Below, in pieces: positions 55,264 to 63,929 of a DNA stretch of 64,000 nucleotides. Made by a program: the position numbers and the translations under genes. The DNA is from Pictodentalium vernedei (Eukaryota > Mollusca > Scaphopoda > Dentaliida > Dentaliidae). Positions within the stretch are counted from its first letter, which is position 1. Each line of letters begins with the position of its first letter. The stretch lies in assembly GCA_031216915.1 (NCBI GenBank), contig CM062292.1:202451262-202515261 (forward strand). The letters run 5' to 3'. The notes under the pieces are model-generated. The model was not told the origin of the DNA, ran no database searches, and was given only the letters and a program-made list of their open reading frames with translations.

Positions 55264-56075
55264 ATGCCCCCAGCCTCTTTGAGGAGGGGGCATTATGTTA
55301 TCACCATATCCAGCATCCGTCGTCGTCCGTCTGTTAACTTTTCGCATTCCATCAGTTAACTAAAGTTCTACAAACCGGATCTTTACCAAACTTCATATGT
55401 GGGTTAGGTATGATGAGTGGAGGAAGACTATTTATTTTGACCATGATGTGTCAAAGGTCAAGGTCACAGTGACCTCCAATATTAAATACACTTGAAATTG
55501 GTTTCTGCTCTATAGCTAAAGTTCTACCAACCAGATTTTTACCAAACTTCATATGTGGGTTAGGTATGATGAGTGGAAGAAGCCTATTTATTTTGACCTT
55601 GGAGTGCCTAAGGTCAAGGTCACAGTGGCCTCCAATGTTAAATACTCTTGAAGTTGGTTTCCGCTCTATAACTGAAGTTCTACCAATCAGATCTTTACCA
55701 ATATGTGGGTTAGGTATGATGAGTGGAAGATGTCTATTTATTTTCACCATGATGTGCCAAAGGTCAAGTTCACAATGACCTCCAATGTTAAATACACTTG
55801 AAATTGGTTTCTGCTCAATAACTAAAGTTCTACCAACTGGATCTTTACCAAACTTCACATGTTGGTTAGGTATGATGAGTAGAAGAAGCCTATTTATCTT
55901 GACCATGATGTGCCAAAGGTCAAAGTGACAGTGACCTCCAATGTTAAATACACTTGAAATTGGTTTCCGCTCTATAACTAAACTTCTGCAAGACTGATCT
56001 TGTTTTTTTTTGTTGTAATTCTATCCATGAAATTGCAGGAGGGGGCACATGCCACGCTTCGCGTTGCTCTTGTTT
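55264..56075 (+). mobile_element. Tandem-core non-autonomous element E6
   Basis: The left end is a stem-loop, atgcccccagcctc with gaggagggggcat. The right end has ggagggggcacat, a small inverted cacgcttcgcgttg and CTCTTGTTTA. The core has four ~150-bp units (taaagttctaccaaccagat, accaaacttcatatgtgggt, aggtatgatgagtggaaga, aaggtcaaggtcacagtgac). The minus-strand frame 55451-55906 (151 codons) repeats with the units about every 50 residues and is a by-product of the array. Confidence 0.78.
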
Positions 56076-56149
56076 ACTATGGAATATATACTGGATGCTC
56101 TCACAAGGGTACCACAAGAACACTCTCAAATCATAAATTATTTAAGAAT

Positions 56150-56400
56150 TGAAAATTTCCCCACAGGAGCCCTGGGAAGTGAAGCAGTGCCTGTTCACTG
56201 CGGTAAACAGGCTCTGTTTTACTGGTTAAATAGGACCCAGTCACCAATGCTTGGGAGGTGCAAACCCTCTCTAAAATGGGCAACTTGGCTTATTAACGCT
56301 CACCCCATGGTCTTGAGTTGATACTCATGTTGTGGTCATGATTAGCCATTGTGCAAAAATAAGTGACCTTAAACACCAATAAATAAATATAAATAAATAA
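56150..56400 (+). repeat. T-family repeat, well-preserved copy
   Basis: gagccctgggaagtgaagca, gtaaacaggctctgttttac, accaatgcttgggaggtgca and aaaatgggcaacttggc lead to gtggtcatgattagccattg and ccttaaacaccaataaataa. The tail is the SINE tail. Confidence 0.8.
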
Positions 56401-56860
56401 GAATTGAAAATTGATTCTCTCTACAGGTATTCCTGAGAATCCAAACTGATCACCATGAATCTGGACAAATTTTCTTTCTGTAATTTCACAGTTAAAATAG
56501 GACCACTGCCTATTGTGAGAGTCTTCTGGAGTGGCCAGCATTTGTATAAACAATTGATTAAACTTAACTTTAAACTTACGTTATGGTCATAATATAGCCA
56601 CAGATGCTGAAGTAACCATAAACATCAATAAACATAACCTACTACCTGGAGTTGCACCTGCTTCCTATCGAACTTTCATGATGGAGCTGGATTCATGCTT
56701 CAGACTCCCATTACAGTGAAACTCAGTTAATTGAATAGCCACTTTTCCAATGAAAATTATTCAGTTCACTGGAGTATTCAGTTAACAGAAAGTTGGTCAC
56801 TTTTCTGTATTCTAGATGTAAACTGAGCATGGAGCTCTGTCAAACTAGATACAATAGATT
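56401..56860 (+). repeat. T-family fragment and 'cagtgaaactcagttaattg' repeat
   Basis: A partial T-family copy runs to about 56640 (ttaaaataggaccactgcct, tataaacaattgattaaact, gccacagatgctgaagtaac, ataaacatcaataaa). A repeat related to 47361 and 39170 follows (tacagtgaaactcagttaat, ggagctctgtcaaactagat). Confidence 0.65.
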
Positions 56861-57066
56861 AAACAACTTTAAATTGGATGAACTAATTTTTTTTATTTTT
56901 TGTCTCAAAGACATAGGTTATGACCTCTCATTGGAGCGAGCTTGTTCCAACGAGGTGTCATAACCTATGTTTTTGAGACAAAAAATGAAAAAATAATGAA
57001 AATTAATTGGCGATTTTTTAGAATAGTGCAGGCCGGTTTTGGGCATTACATTGGGTAAAGGGTTAA
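56861..57066. mobile_element. F1 fold-back MITE, partly eroded left end
   Basis: The central palindrome (gacataggttatgacctctc with its inverse ending aacctatgtttttgagac) and the right end GGTAAAGGGTTAA are clear. The left terminus has degenerated to about ttaaacaactttaaattgg. Confidence 0.72.
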
Positions 57067-58039
57067 GCATTTTGCAATGAATTGTGACAAAACAATTGTG
57101 GAAAAGTAGATGGGCACTACCAAACTTCATCTGGCCAATTACAATTTAACTTTGTGTTCTCTAATAACTTTAAAGTACTCTTCTAGCTGCTTCTAGGGGA
57201 ATATTTTGTTAATGTAAGACCAAATGTGTAACCAATTATATCTTGTTTGGCTCATTGTCAAACAAGATAGGATTCTTAATGTACAGTATTGCATTGTTGG
57301 AAAACATTTCTGTTGTAAAATCTGGGCTTCAACTTCAGTACTTGTAGTTAAGAACTGTAGTTAATGTGTTAAAATGAAAGTGGTGTTTATCCAGTTAACT
57401 GTAGTTTAGCTGTTAAGAAATAAATTCGGGTGCATTAGGCATGCCTTGGTGATGTACTTGGAAGAACTCAGAACTTAAGCCATCCCAGTTTGGACAAATC
57501 AACTTTAACCCAAACCACCACCTACCCACACACACACATGCCCTCCACACCCAACTGATCATCTTTGCATTTGCGTTGGCCCAAGATAAATTTACTGTCG
57601 GCAGATTATGAGGTGTTCTGCACTTCATGTAGGTTGACATACCAGTGTAATGTTAACCGTGATGAGAATAGAAAAGGGCATTCAAAGTTAGTTAACTAAA
57701 ACAGGTTTACCAGCATAGTTCAGTAAGTGATTGAGATAAAGTAATTCAGTTAGTTAAATTAGTTTACAGTTGATAAAATCTTTTGATGTGCATTTCAGTG
57801 GGACAGGAAATAGTTAATTGTTTTCATTTTTCTGAGTAACCTAGGACTTGTTGACAATGACAATAGATCCTTCTAGCACCTTTCTTGACTGCAGTGTAAA
57901 TTTATTTGTGATTTGATCAGTGAATCTATAGTAGTCTAGGAATAACCCCGCCTCTGCCTCTGAGAATGTATATTTGCCAAGTATAGAAAGAGGTCAAATC
58001 TTACACAGTGAGTCATCCAATGAATGAATTTGATTATTC
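57067..58039. other. No gene seen; low-copy AT-rich DNA
   Basis: No match to other parts of the window apart from a short aaacaagataggattc word. The minus-strand frame 57413-57640 is not supported. Confidence 0.45.
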
Positions 58040-58507
58040 TTAACTGGTTGAGTGCTAAATTATTTTTCAAAGGTGATTTGAAACATGGATATTTTGTTTT
58101 TCAAATATAACCTGCTGCCAGCACAAGTCACCTTACTTTAGCTAGATTTTGTTCATAAATAATTGTTTTGTTACAATTGCACTCTTCAATAAATTGCAAC
58201 CATACAATTTTATATAAAAAATGTTTTCTTCTGCTGATCAAGCTAACGAATACTGTGTAAAGCCACTTAACCCTTTACCCAACATAACAGCCAAAACCGG
58301 CCAGTGCTATTTACAAAACCCATCAATCAATTTTCATTATTTTTTTCAATATTTTGCCTCAGAAACATAGCTTATGGCCCCTCATTGGAACAAGCTCATT
58401 GAGCTCAGTCCAATGAGGGATCATAAGCTATGTTTTTGACGCAAAAATGAAAAACATTAGTTATTCAATAATTTTGTTTGCAAGTGTCGTCTGCTTTTCA
58501 TGTTAGG

Positions 58508-59165
58508 CAGGCCTGGCATTTTCAGGAGAGCGATTTAATCGTTCACCTACTGCTCACCTTAAAAAAGTTTAGGAGGGCAAAAACTAGCCCGTCTGGACTT
58601 AGAGAATAATAACCCAAATCTTTTCAGATCTCTGCTATATTAGTGCTTATTGTAAGATGGCCACACTGCCCCTCCCACACCTTTGGGCCTTACCGAGGAT
58701 CGGAGGTGTGGGAGGGGCTGTGTAGCTGTCTCGCAGTGACTACCTTGTTAGCAACACTAAATAAAATGTACAAAGCCCACAAGGCAGAATTCTTTAATAG
58801 TAAAACTTCATTTTGCCACTTTTAGCTTTTGTAAGCTTAACTGGTAGAGTGCTGGAAGCCCTATTTTGGGCTTTACTAAAAGTGACAGGCAATAACTGTC
58901 TGTAGCTACATTCTGCCTGAGGAAGCCTTTATTGTCCCTGATATGAATCAGATTTTTTATACAATACCTTGCTCTCTGACATTTAATTGGATAGTGCCTA
59001 TAAGGCACTATCCAATTAAATGTAATAGAGCAGTATATGATGAGCTTTGATTTGTTGTCAGAAAAAACTCAGCACTTTACCAGTTAAGGAGAGCTAATCA
59101 CTCCCCTAGGCCATGCGAGGGGAGCGATTTTTAGCCCTCCTGCATTTTTAAGAATGCCAGGCCTG
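58508..59165. mobile_element. hAT-like MITE inside F1, with 8-bp target duplication
   Basis: Ends are CAGGCCTGGCATT and AATGCCAGGCCTG, a perfect 13-bp inverted repeat. The flanks are ATGTTAGG (58500-58507) and ATGTTAGA (59166-59173), an 8-bp duplication with one difference. CAG...CTG ends and 8-bp duplications are the hAT hallmark. The interior has a hairpin cccctcccacacct/aggtgtgggagggg (58670-58716) and an inserted F2 MITE. Confidence 0.88.
58837..59087. mobile_element. F2 MITE inside the hAT-like MITE
   Basis: It begins TTAACTGGTAGAGTGCT and ends AGCACTTTACCAGTTAA. The centre is the palindrome attggatagtgcctataagg with cactatccaat. At 251 bp it gives the undisturbed F2 size. Confidence 0.88.
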
Positions 59166-59240
59166 ATGTTAGATAAAGGGTTAAGTGGCTTCCGACACTT
59201 TTCAATGGAGCCTTGATAGTGGCTTCTTGCACACAACCAG

Positions 59241-59492
59241 TTAACCCTTTACCTAACGTAACGGCCAAAACCGGCCAGCACTATTCTAAAAAATCGGCAA
59301 TTAATTTTCATTATTTTTTTCATTTTTTGTCTCAAAAACATAGGTTATGACCCCTCGTTGGAACGAGCTCACTGAGCTCGTTCCAACGAGGGGTCATAAC
59401 CTATGTTTTTGAGACAAAAAATGAAAAAAAATAGTTATTCAAGAATTTCTTTTGCAAGTGTCGTCTGCTTTTCATGTTAGGTAAAGGGTTAA
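59241..59492. mobile_element. F1 MITE, best-preserved copy, with a perfect central palindrome
   Basis: TTAACCCTTTACCTAACGTA at the left and ATGTTAGGTAAAGGGTTAA at the right. Positions 59314-59430 form a perfect palindrome with arms of about 58 bases around one central base (59372). Its left TTAA (59241-59244) is shared with the end of the F2 element. Confidence 0.93.
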
Positions 59493-60200
59493 AGCCCTGT
59501 GTACCCTTTATCCAACGTACACAATATCAACATTTGTTATTTTAATTATTTTTATGCAGTTTTTTTTAAGCACTACAAGCAGCTGTGTGTGGGGCAGTAC
59601 TGGTCTGTCAGTCGGTCCATGGCCAACAAGTTTTTAAACTCAATAACTTTTAAAATACATGATGGAATGACAGCATGTTTGGTATGCAAGTGTATATTAT
59701 CAATGTCTGGCCACATGTACAAGGGTGTGTTTTGCGGAGTATTTCTGTCAGAGTTATCACCCTTTATGTACTTGGAATTTGTTTAATTTTTATCATCTAG
59801 CTCAGTTACTTTTAAAATAATTAGGAATCACCTATTTGGTACGCAAGTGTATCTTGTTGATGTCTAATTAACTCCATATTCACTGTAGGTGTTATCTGGA
59901 GTATTTTAGTTATTTCCGTTTTTTGACTTTGTTTCATTTTTACCATCCGTCGCAGCTTAGGTGCAAACTCCCAAATTTTCAAAAAATTTCAAGAAAACCA
60001 TTTGTGACTCCTCAATGGAACATGCCCGATGAGCTCATTCCATTGAGGGATCACATGACGTGGTTTTCTTGCAAATTTAATTCATTACCTAAACCTGACT
60101 TCTTGTTTATGTTGCTGCCTTCATGATATAGCCATTGATGCGGAAAGTGACCTTAAACACCATTGATCTCATTGAGCTCTATCAAACAAGATAGAATTGG
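59493..60200. other. No gene seen; repeat scraps and a small F1-like fold-back
   Basis: 59620-59950 resembles the ctgtctgtgaccagcgagtt-type repeat at 26560-26700. A fold-back at 59975-60075 (tttcaagaaaaccatttgtg... and its partial complement catgacgtggttttcttgca) looks like an F1 core without its ends. A T-tail (tatagccattgatgcggaaa, ccttaaacaccattgat) follows at 60115-60160. Confidence 0.55.
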
Positions 60201-60440
60201 TTAACCCTTTACCTAACATGAAAAGCAAACGACACTTGCAAACAAAATTCTTGAATAACTAATTGTTTTCATTTTTTGTCTCAAAATATAGGTTATGAGC
60301 CCTCATTGGAACGAGCTCGTTCCAAAGAGGGGTCATAACCATTGTTTTTGAGACAGAAAATGAAAAAATAATGAAAATTAGTTGGCAATTTTTGTGAAGA
60401 GCACTGGCCGGTTTTGGCCATTACGTTAGGTAAAGGGTTC
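60201..60440. mobile_element. F1 MITE
   Basis: It begins TTAACCCTTTACCTAACATG and ends TTAGGTAAAGGGTTCA, with the last TTAA changed. The termini are swapped relative to the copy at 59241 (the catg/aaaagcaaacgacacttgca half is at the left), so it lies in the opposite orientation. Confidence 0.88.
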
Positions 60441-60540
60441 ACTAGGTAGTTGCATTGTGGGAAAAATTTGCTGCTTGACCTTTCAGAATTTTGTACCGAG
60501 AGTCGAGTACAGTGCAGGCAGATAAATTATTTTTGGTGTT

Positions 60541-60790
60541 TCCCCCACTTCATATTGCCGTGGGAACTCCGGGAAGTGAAGATGTGCTTGTTCACTCTGT
60601 AAACAGGCTCTGTTTTGCTTCTAAAAGTGGAACCAATGCCAATGCCTGGGGTGCAAGTCCTCTGAAATTTGCAACATGGAAATAAACGATTGGCTAGACT
60701 TTACTTCACATCCATGTTATAGTCATGATTAGCCATTTTGCAGAAATATGTGACCTTAAGCACTAATAAATAAATAAATAAATAAATAAT
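60541..60790 (+). repeat. T-family repeat, copy
   Basis: tgggaactccgggaagtgaa, gtaaacaggctctgttttgc, aatgcctggggtgcaagtcc and ataaacgattggctagact lead to tagtcatgattagccatttt, ccttaagcactaataaataa and a run of AATA repeats. Confidence 0.8.
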
Positions 60791-60839
60791 AGGGCATGAA
60801 CACCTTTACCTTCTATTTGAAAGGAAACTTGAGGAACCT

Positions 60840-61070
60840 AAATTCCTAAGGGTACTCGAGAAAGTGTGCTCTATTTGTCTAAAGAAGTAAACAAGTTTTT
60901 TTGGGGTGGTAAATTGGGCCCAATAATGAAAGCTTGGCTGGAAATCCTCTATAGCTGGCCGCATAGGAATAAAGAATTGTTTAAGCTTGTCTTTAACACT
61001 TGTGTTACGGTTATAATATAGCCACAGATGCTAAAGAGACCTTTACCTCCCAATAAATAAATAACTGAAG
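60840..61070 (+). repeat. T-family repeat, diverged copy
   Basis: aagtaaacaagttttttt, tggctggaaatcctctatag, ggaataaagaattgtttaag and ggttataatatagccacaga end in tttacctcccaataaataaa. Confidence 0.68.
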
Positions 61071-61779
61071 AACCAAAAAGCAAAATTGTAATTCATGGAC
61101 CATTGTGTAGTTCACCCGATGATCTGGAAACTGTAGATTTGCCTCGTGGATCCTCAAGATAACTTGTTGGTGGCCGAGAAGCCATATAACCTGTGCCTAG
61201 CGAATGGAGCTCAGTTATATGGCTATTTCTTTATTTATAGAATAACCCAGTTAATTGCATATAACTTGCATCCACAAAACCATATATTACACCTTTAATA
61301 CAAATTTGACCTTTTAACTAGTTGAGAGCTGGAAGCCACTATCATGGCTCTATTGAAAAGTTCTGAAACTTTAGTGGCTTTAGCCTATATACACTACCAT
61401 GTTCTTTGCTCAGATGTAGGAAAAAAATGTTTTTACAAATTTGTTTCATCACAATCTATTGGAGACTACCAATAGGCACTCTCCAATAAATTTTGATAAC
61501 ACAATCATTTATGAATAAAATCTTGCTCATATGTGGCTCCTCTTGCTTGTAGAATGGTTTCCTGAAAATAAAAATACTTGTGTTTCAAACCACTTTTCGG
61601 AAAATAATTTAGCACTCTACCATATTGAGTTATAGAGTAAAATGCTGTTACTGATAATTGAATAAAAAAACTCTTGTGATCTATTTAAGAAGTGCTCTGG
61701 CAACCACTATACATTCCAGGTTTATGGAGCTTCTTGGCCTTAGTACATCCAATATAAGCATTTAATCTATTATATCATG
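61071..61779. mobile_element. Region with a third F2 MITE (about 61314-61632)
   Basis: ttaactagttgagagctgga at the left is mirrored by agcactctaccatattgagt at the right. The centre has tattggagactaccaatagg with cactctccaata, equivalent to the F2 palindrome at 59000. Flanking DNA is anonymous. Confidence 0.65.
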
Positions 61780-61935
61780 TTCTGTTGAAATGGTAAAATA
61801 GGACCCCTTCACCAATGCCTTGGGTGGAGTCCTCTAAAATGGGCAACATGGCTGGACTTGACTTTATATCCATGTTGTGGTCATGATTAGCCACTGTGCA
61901 GAAATATGTGACCTTAAACTCAAATAAATAAATAT
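61780..61935 (+). repeat. T-family repeat, 5'-truncated copy
   Basis: tggtaaaataggaccccttc, ttgggtggagtcctctaaaa and atccatgttgtggtcatgat end in ttagccactgtgcagaaata and ccttaaactcaaataaataa. Confidence 0.75.
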
Positions 61936-62017
61936 TATATTGTGTTTGACATGAGCTCCAATATATAATAGAATAAATGCTCAGTTTAACATGTCTTGAA
62001 TTCCTGTGGGAACCCTA

Positions 62018-62268
62018 ATAACCCTTTACCCAACGTAACGGCCAAAACCGGCCAGCGCTATTCTAAAAAATCGCCAATTAATTTTCAAAATATTTTCATT
62101 TTTTGTCTCAAAAACATAGGTTATGACCCCTTGTTGGAGCGAGCTCGTCGAGCTCGTTCCAACGAGGGGTCATAACCTATGTTTTTGAGACAAAAAATGA
62201 AAAAAATTAGTTATTCAAGAATTTTTTTTGCAAGTGTCGTCTGCTTTTCATGTTAGGTAAAGGGTTAA
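62018..62268. mobile_element. F1 MITE
   Basis: It begins (with one changed base in TTAA) ataaccctttacccaacgta and ends ATGTTAGGTAAAGGGTTAA. The central palindrome has gagcgagctcgtcgagctcg and near-perfect arms ending ttttttgtctcaaaaacata. It has the same orientation as 59241. Confidence 0.9.
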
Positions 62269-62269
62269 T

Positions 62270-62470
62270 GGAGCAGTACTTGTTTTCTGTGGTTCATAAA
62301 TGAGTTTGGGTTTTTATGCTAAAATAGGACCTTGTTATAAACCAATGCCTGTGTTGGACATCCTCTAAAGGGGCCACATAGATGAAAGTGATTGGCTAAA
62401 CTTGACTTGATACTTTTCTTGTGGTTGTGATATAGCCGTAGCTGCTGGAAGTGTTTTTAACATAAATTAA
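62270..62470 (+). repeat. T-family repeat, diverged copy
   Basis: gagcagtacttgttttctgt, gctaaaataggaccttgtta, accaatgcctgtgttggaca and gtgattggctaaacttgact end in gtggttgtgatatagccgta. The AATAAAT tail is nearly lost. Confidence 0.65.
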
Positions 62471-63046
62471 TGTAACAGCCCAAACTAGCCAGTGCCATTC
62501 ACAAAAATCACCATTCAAATTTTTGTTTTTACTCGTGCCTCCAAAATGCAGCTTATGACCCTGCATTGGAACTTGCACATCAGATTCGATCCAGAGAGTA
62601 ATCATAAGCTATGTTTAGGAACAAAAAAATATTAAAATCTTATAAAAGAAATAGGGGGCGCGGTGGCTCAATTGGTAGAGGTGCAGGCTGCAAGCCGAGA
62701 GGTCCTCGGTTTGAATCCCACCTCTGGCACCCGCATTGTGTCTTTGGGCAAGACACTTCACCCCCATTGCCCACGTGGGGGCATGGTGACGTTGTGTACT
62801 AAGGTGTACTGTACATCGATGGTGCACCTGTCTTCAACCAATGCTAACCCTGCTTGTGTGGAGTTGGTATGTTGGGGAGCTGACAGTTGCTCGATGGTTC
62901 TCTCTGGGTACTTCGGCTTTCTCCACCCGTAAAACTGTCACGGTCATGGTTAGCCATTGTGCAGAAATATGTGACCTTAAACACCAATAAATAAATTAAA
63001 TAATATAAAAGAAATATTTTTTGCCTGTGTCATGTTTGGCAAAGAA
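62470..63046. mobile_element. Diverged F1-like MITE, split by a SINE
   Basis: Left half 62470-62653 (taacagcccaaactagccag, gcagcttatgaccctgcatt, ataagctatgtttaggaac) and right half 63017-63046 (ttttttgcctgtgtcatgtt) match the F1 outline. The SINE at 62654-63003 sits between them. Confidence 0.65.
62654..63003 (+). mobile_element. tRNA-derived SINE, copy 3, with 13-bp target duplication
   Basis: The A box tggctcaattggt is at 62664-62676 and the B box ggtttgaatcc at 62708-62718. The body is ttgtgtctttgggcaagaca, and the tail gccattgtgcagaaatatgt with AATAAAT. The duplication tataaaagaaata is at 62641-62653 and 63004-63016, which defines both ends exactly. It inserted into an F1-like MITE. Confidence 0.95.
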
Positions 63047-63525
63047 CATACAACCAGTAGAGTTATCAATGAAGAATAGACTTGGAACAGCATTTTCAGA
63101 GCAATATAAAAGGGTCAGTTCAGGGCTGTATGGGGCCTAAGAGTTATTACTGATTTCTACTGGGGTTCAGATGAAAATGTAGTGCTATAATAATGAGTAA
63201 CATTATTACTTCTCACATATTTAGGTGAGACTTTGTTCTGACACAAATGAATAATCATGTTTACATACAAGAGATGGAATTAAAATTTCATGTAACTCTA
63301 CTTTTAGTTTTGTGATCCGTTTAAAAGAAAAAACACTTCTATTACTTCAACATATTGTGGCTTGTCTCCTCTTTGCTCTGGATGAAAAGTAATTTTCCAT
63401 TTTTGTGTCAGTCATTTATCCTTGGCTGTTTGAGTGGTAGGTAGATTTGTATCACCATGGTATGTGTTGTGGGGAACTGTAGTCATAAGTGTGTCTGTCT
63501 TTCATATCTGGTGCATCTATTTATT
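63047..63525. other. No gene seen; low-copy AT-rich DNA
   Basis: No repeat shared with the rest of the window was noticed and there is no supported ORF. Confidence 0.45.
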
Positions 63526-63887
63526 ATTAAGGTTTAACGACACTTTAACAGCCAGTGTCATATCGTGTCAGTGACAGTTTTACGGGTGGAGGAAGCCAGA
63601 GTACCCGGAGAGAACCACCGAGCAACAGCAAGCAGTTGCAGCACAGGCAGGGTTAGATTGCTTGAAGATATGAGCACCATCGACGTGCAGTATGCCTTAG
63701 TACATGGCGTCATCGTGCCCCCATGTGGACAATCAGGGTTATTAAGTGCCTTGCCCAAGGACACAATGTGGGAGTCTGAATCGATTGCTCAGACGGTCAC
63801 CCATCCAGGGACTAACCGGGCTCGATGTTGCTTAACTTAGGTGATGTGACGAGAACAGGGCTACTGCAATGCCACCGTGCCCCCCAT
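63526..63887 (-). mobile_element. 5S rRNA-derived SINE (SINE3-like), minus strand
   Basis: Read on the minus strand, 63887 to about 63783 closely resembles 5S rRNA: aagttaagcaacatcgagcc, cggttagtccctggatgggt and gaccgtctgag cover the internal control region. The body then gives ttgtgtccttgggcaaggca and the same middle and 3' parts as the tRNA-derived SINEs (ggttctctccgggtactctg, ctccacccgtaaaactgtca). The tail (gtgtcgttaaaccttaataa, then ataaata) is a variant of the SINE tail. It is not a functional 5S gene because the 5S part is truncated and fused to SINE body. Confidence 0.85.
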
Positions 63888-63929
63888 CTGGAGCATATCT
63901 TTGGAAACCATTATATACTACACCAAAAA

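Larger units (their letters stand above)
58267..59184. mobile_element. F1 MITE inside F2, interrupted by a hAT-like MITE
   Basis: It begins TTAACCCTTTACC at 58267 and ends TAAAGGGTTAA at 59184. The central palindrome is around 58380-58440. Its right quarter is split by the insertion at 58508-59165. With the insertion removed it is about 250 bp, the normal F1 size. Confidence 0.88.
58040..59244. mobile_element. TTAA-flanked MITE family F2 carrying a nest of other MITEs
   Basis: The left end TTAACTGGTTGAGTGCT and the right end CAACCAGTTAA are inverted and both carry TTAA. The element's own sequence is 58040-58266 and 59185-59244. Everything between is a later insertion. A second F2 copy lies inside the nest at 58837-59087 and a third at 61314-61632. 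Confidence 0.8.

Noticed and set aside
55451..55906. 151-codon minus-strand ORF with an internal ~50-residue repeat, as a possible repeat protein
   Set aside because: The repeat follows the ~150-bp DNA units of E6 exactly and the frame has no domain, signal or start context. It is a by-product of a tandem array whose unit length is near a multiple of three.
63783..63887. A 5S rRNA gene
   Set aside because: Only part of the 5S sequence is present, with several changes, and it runs directly into SINE body on the same strand.
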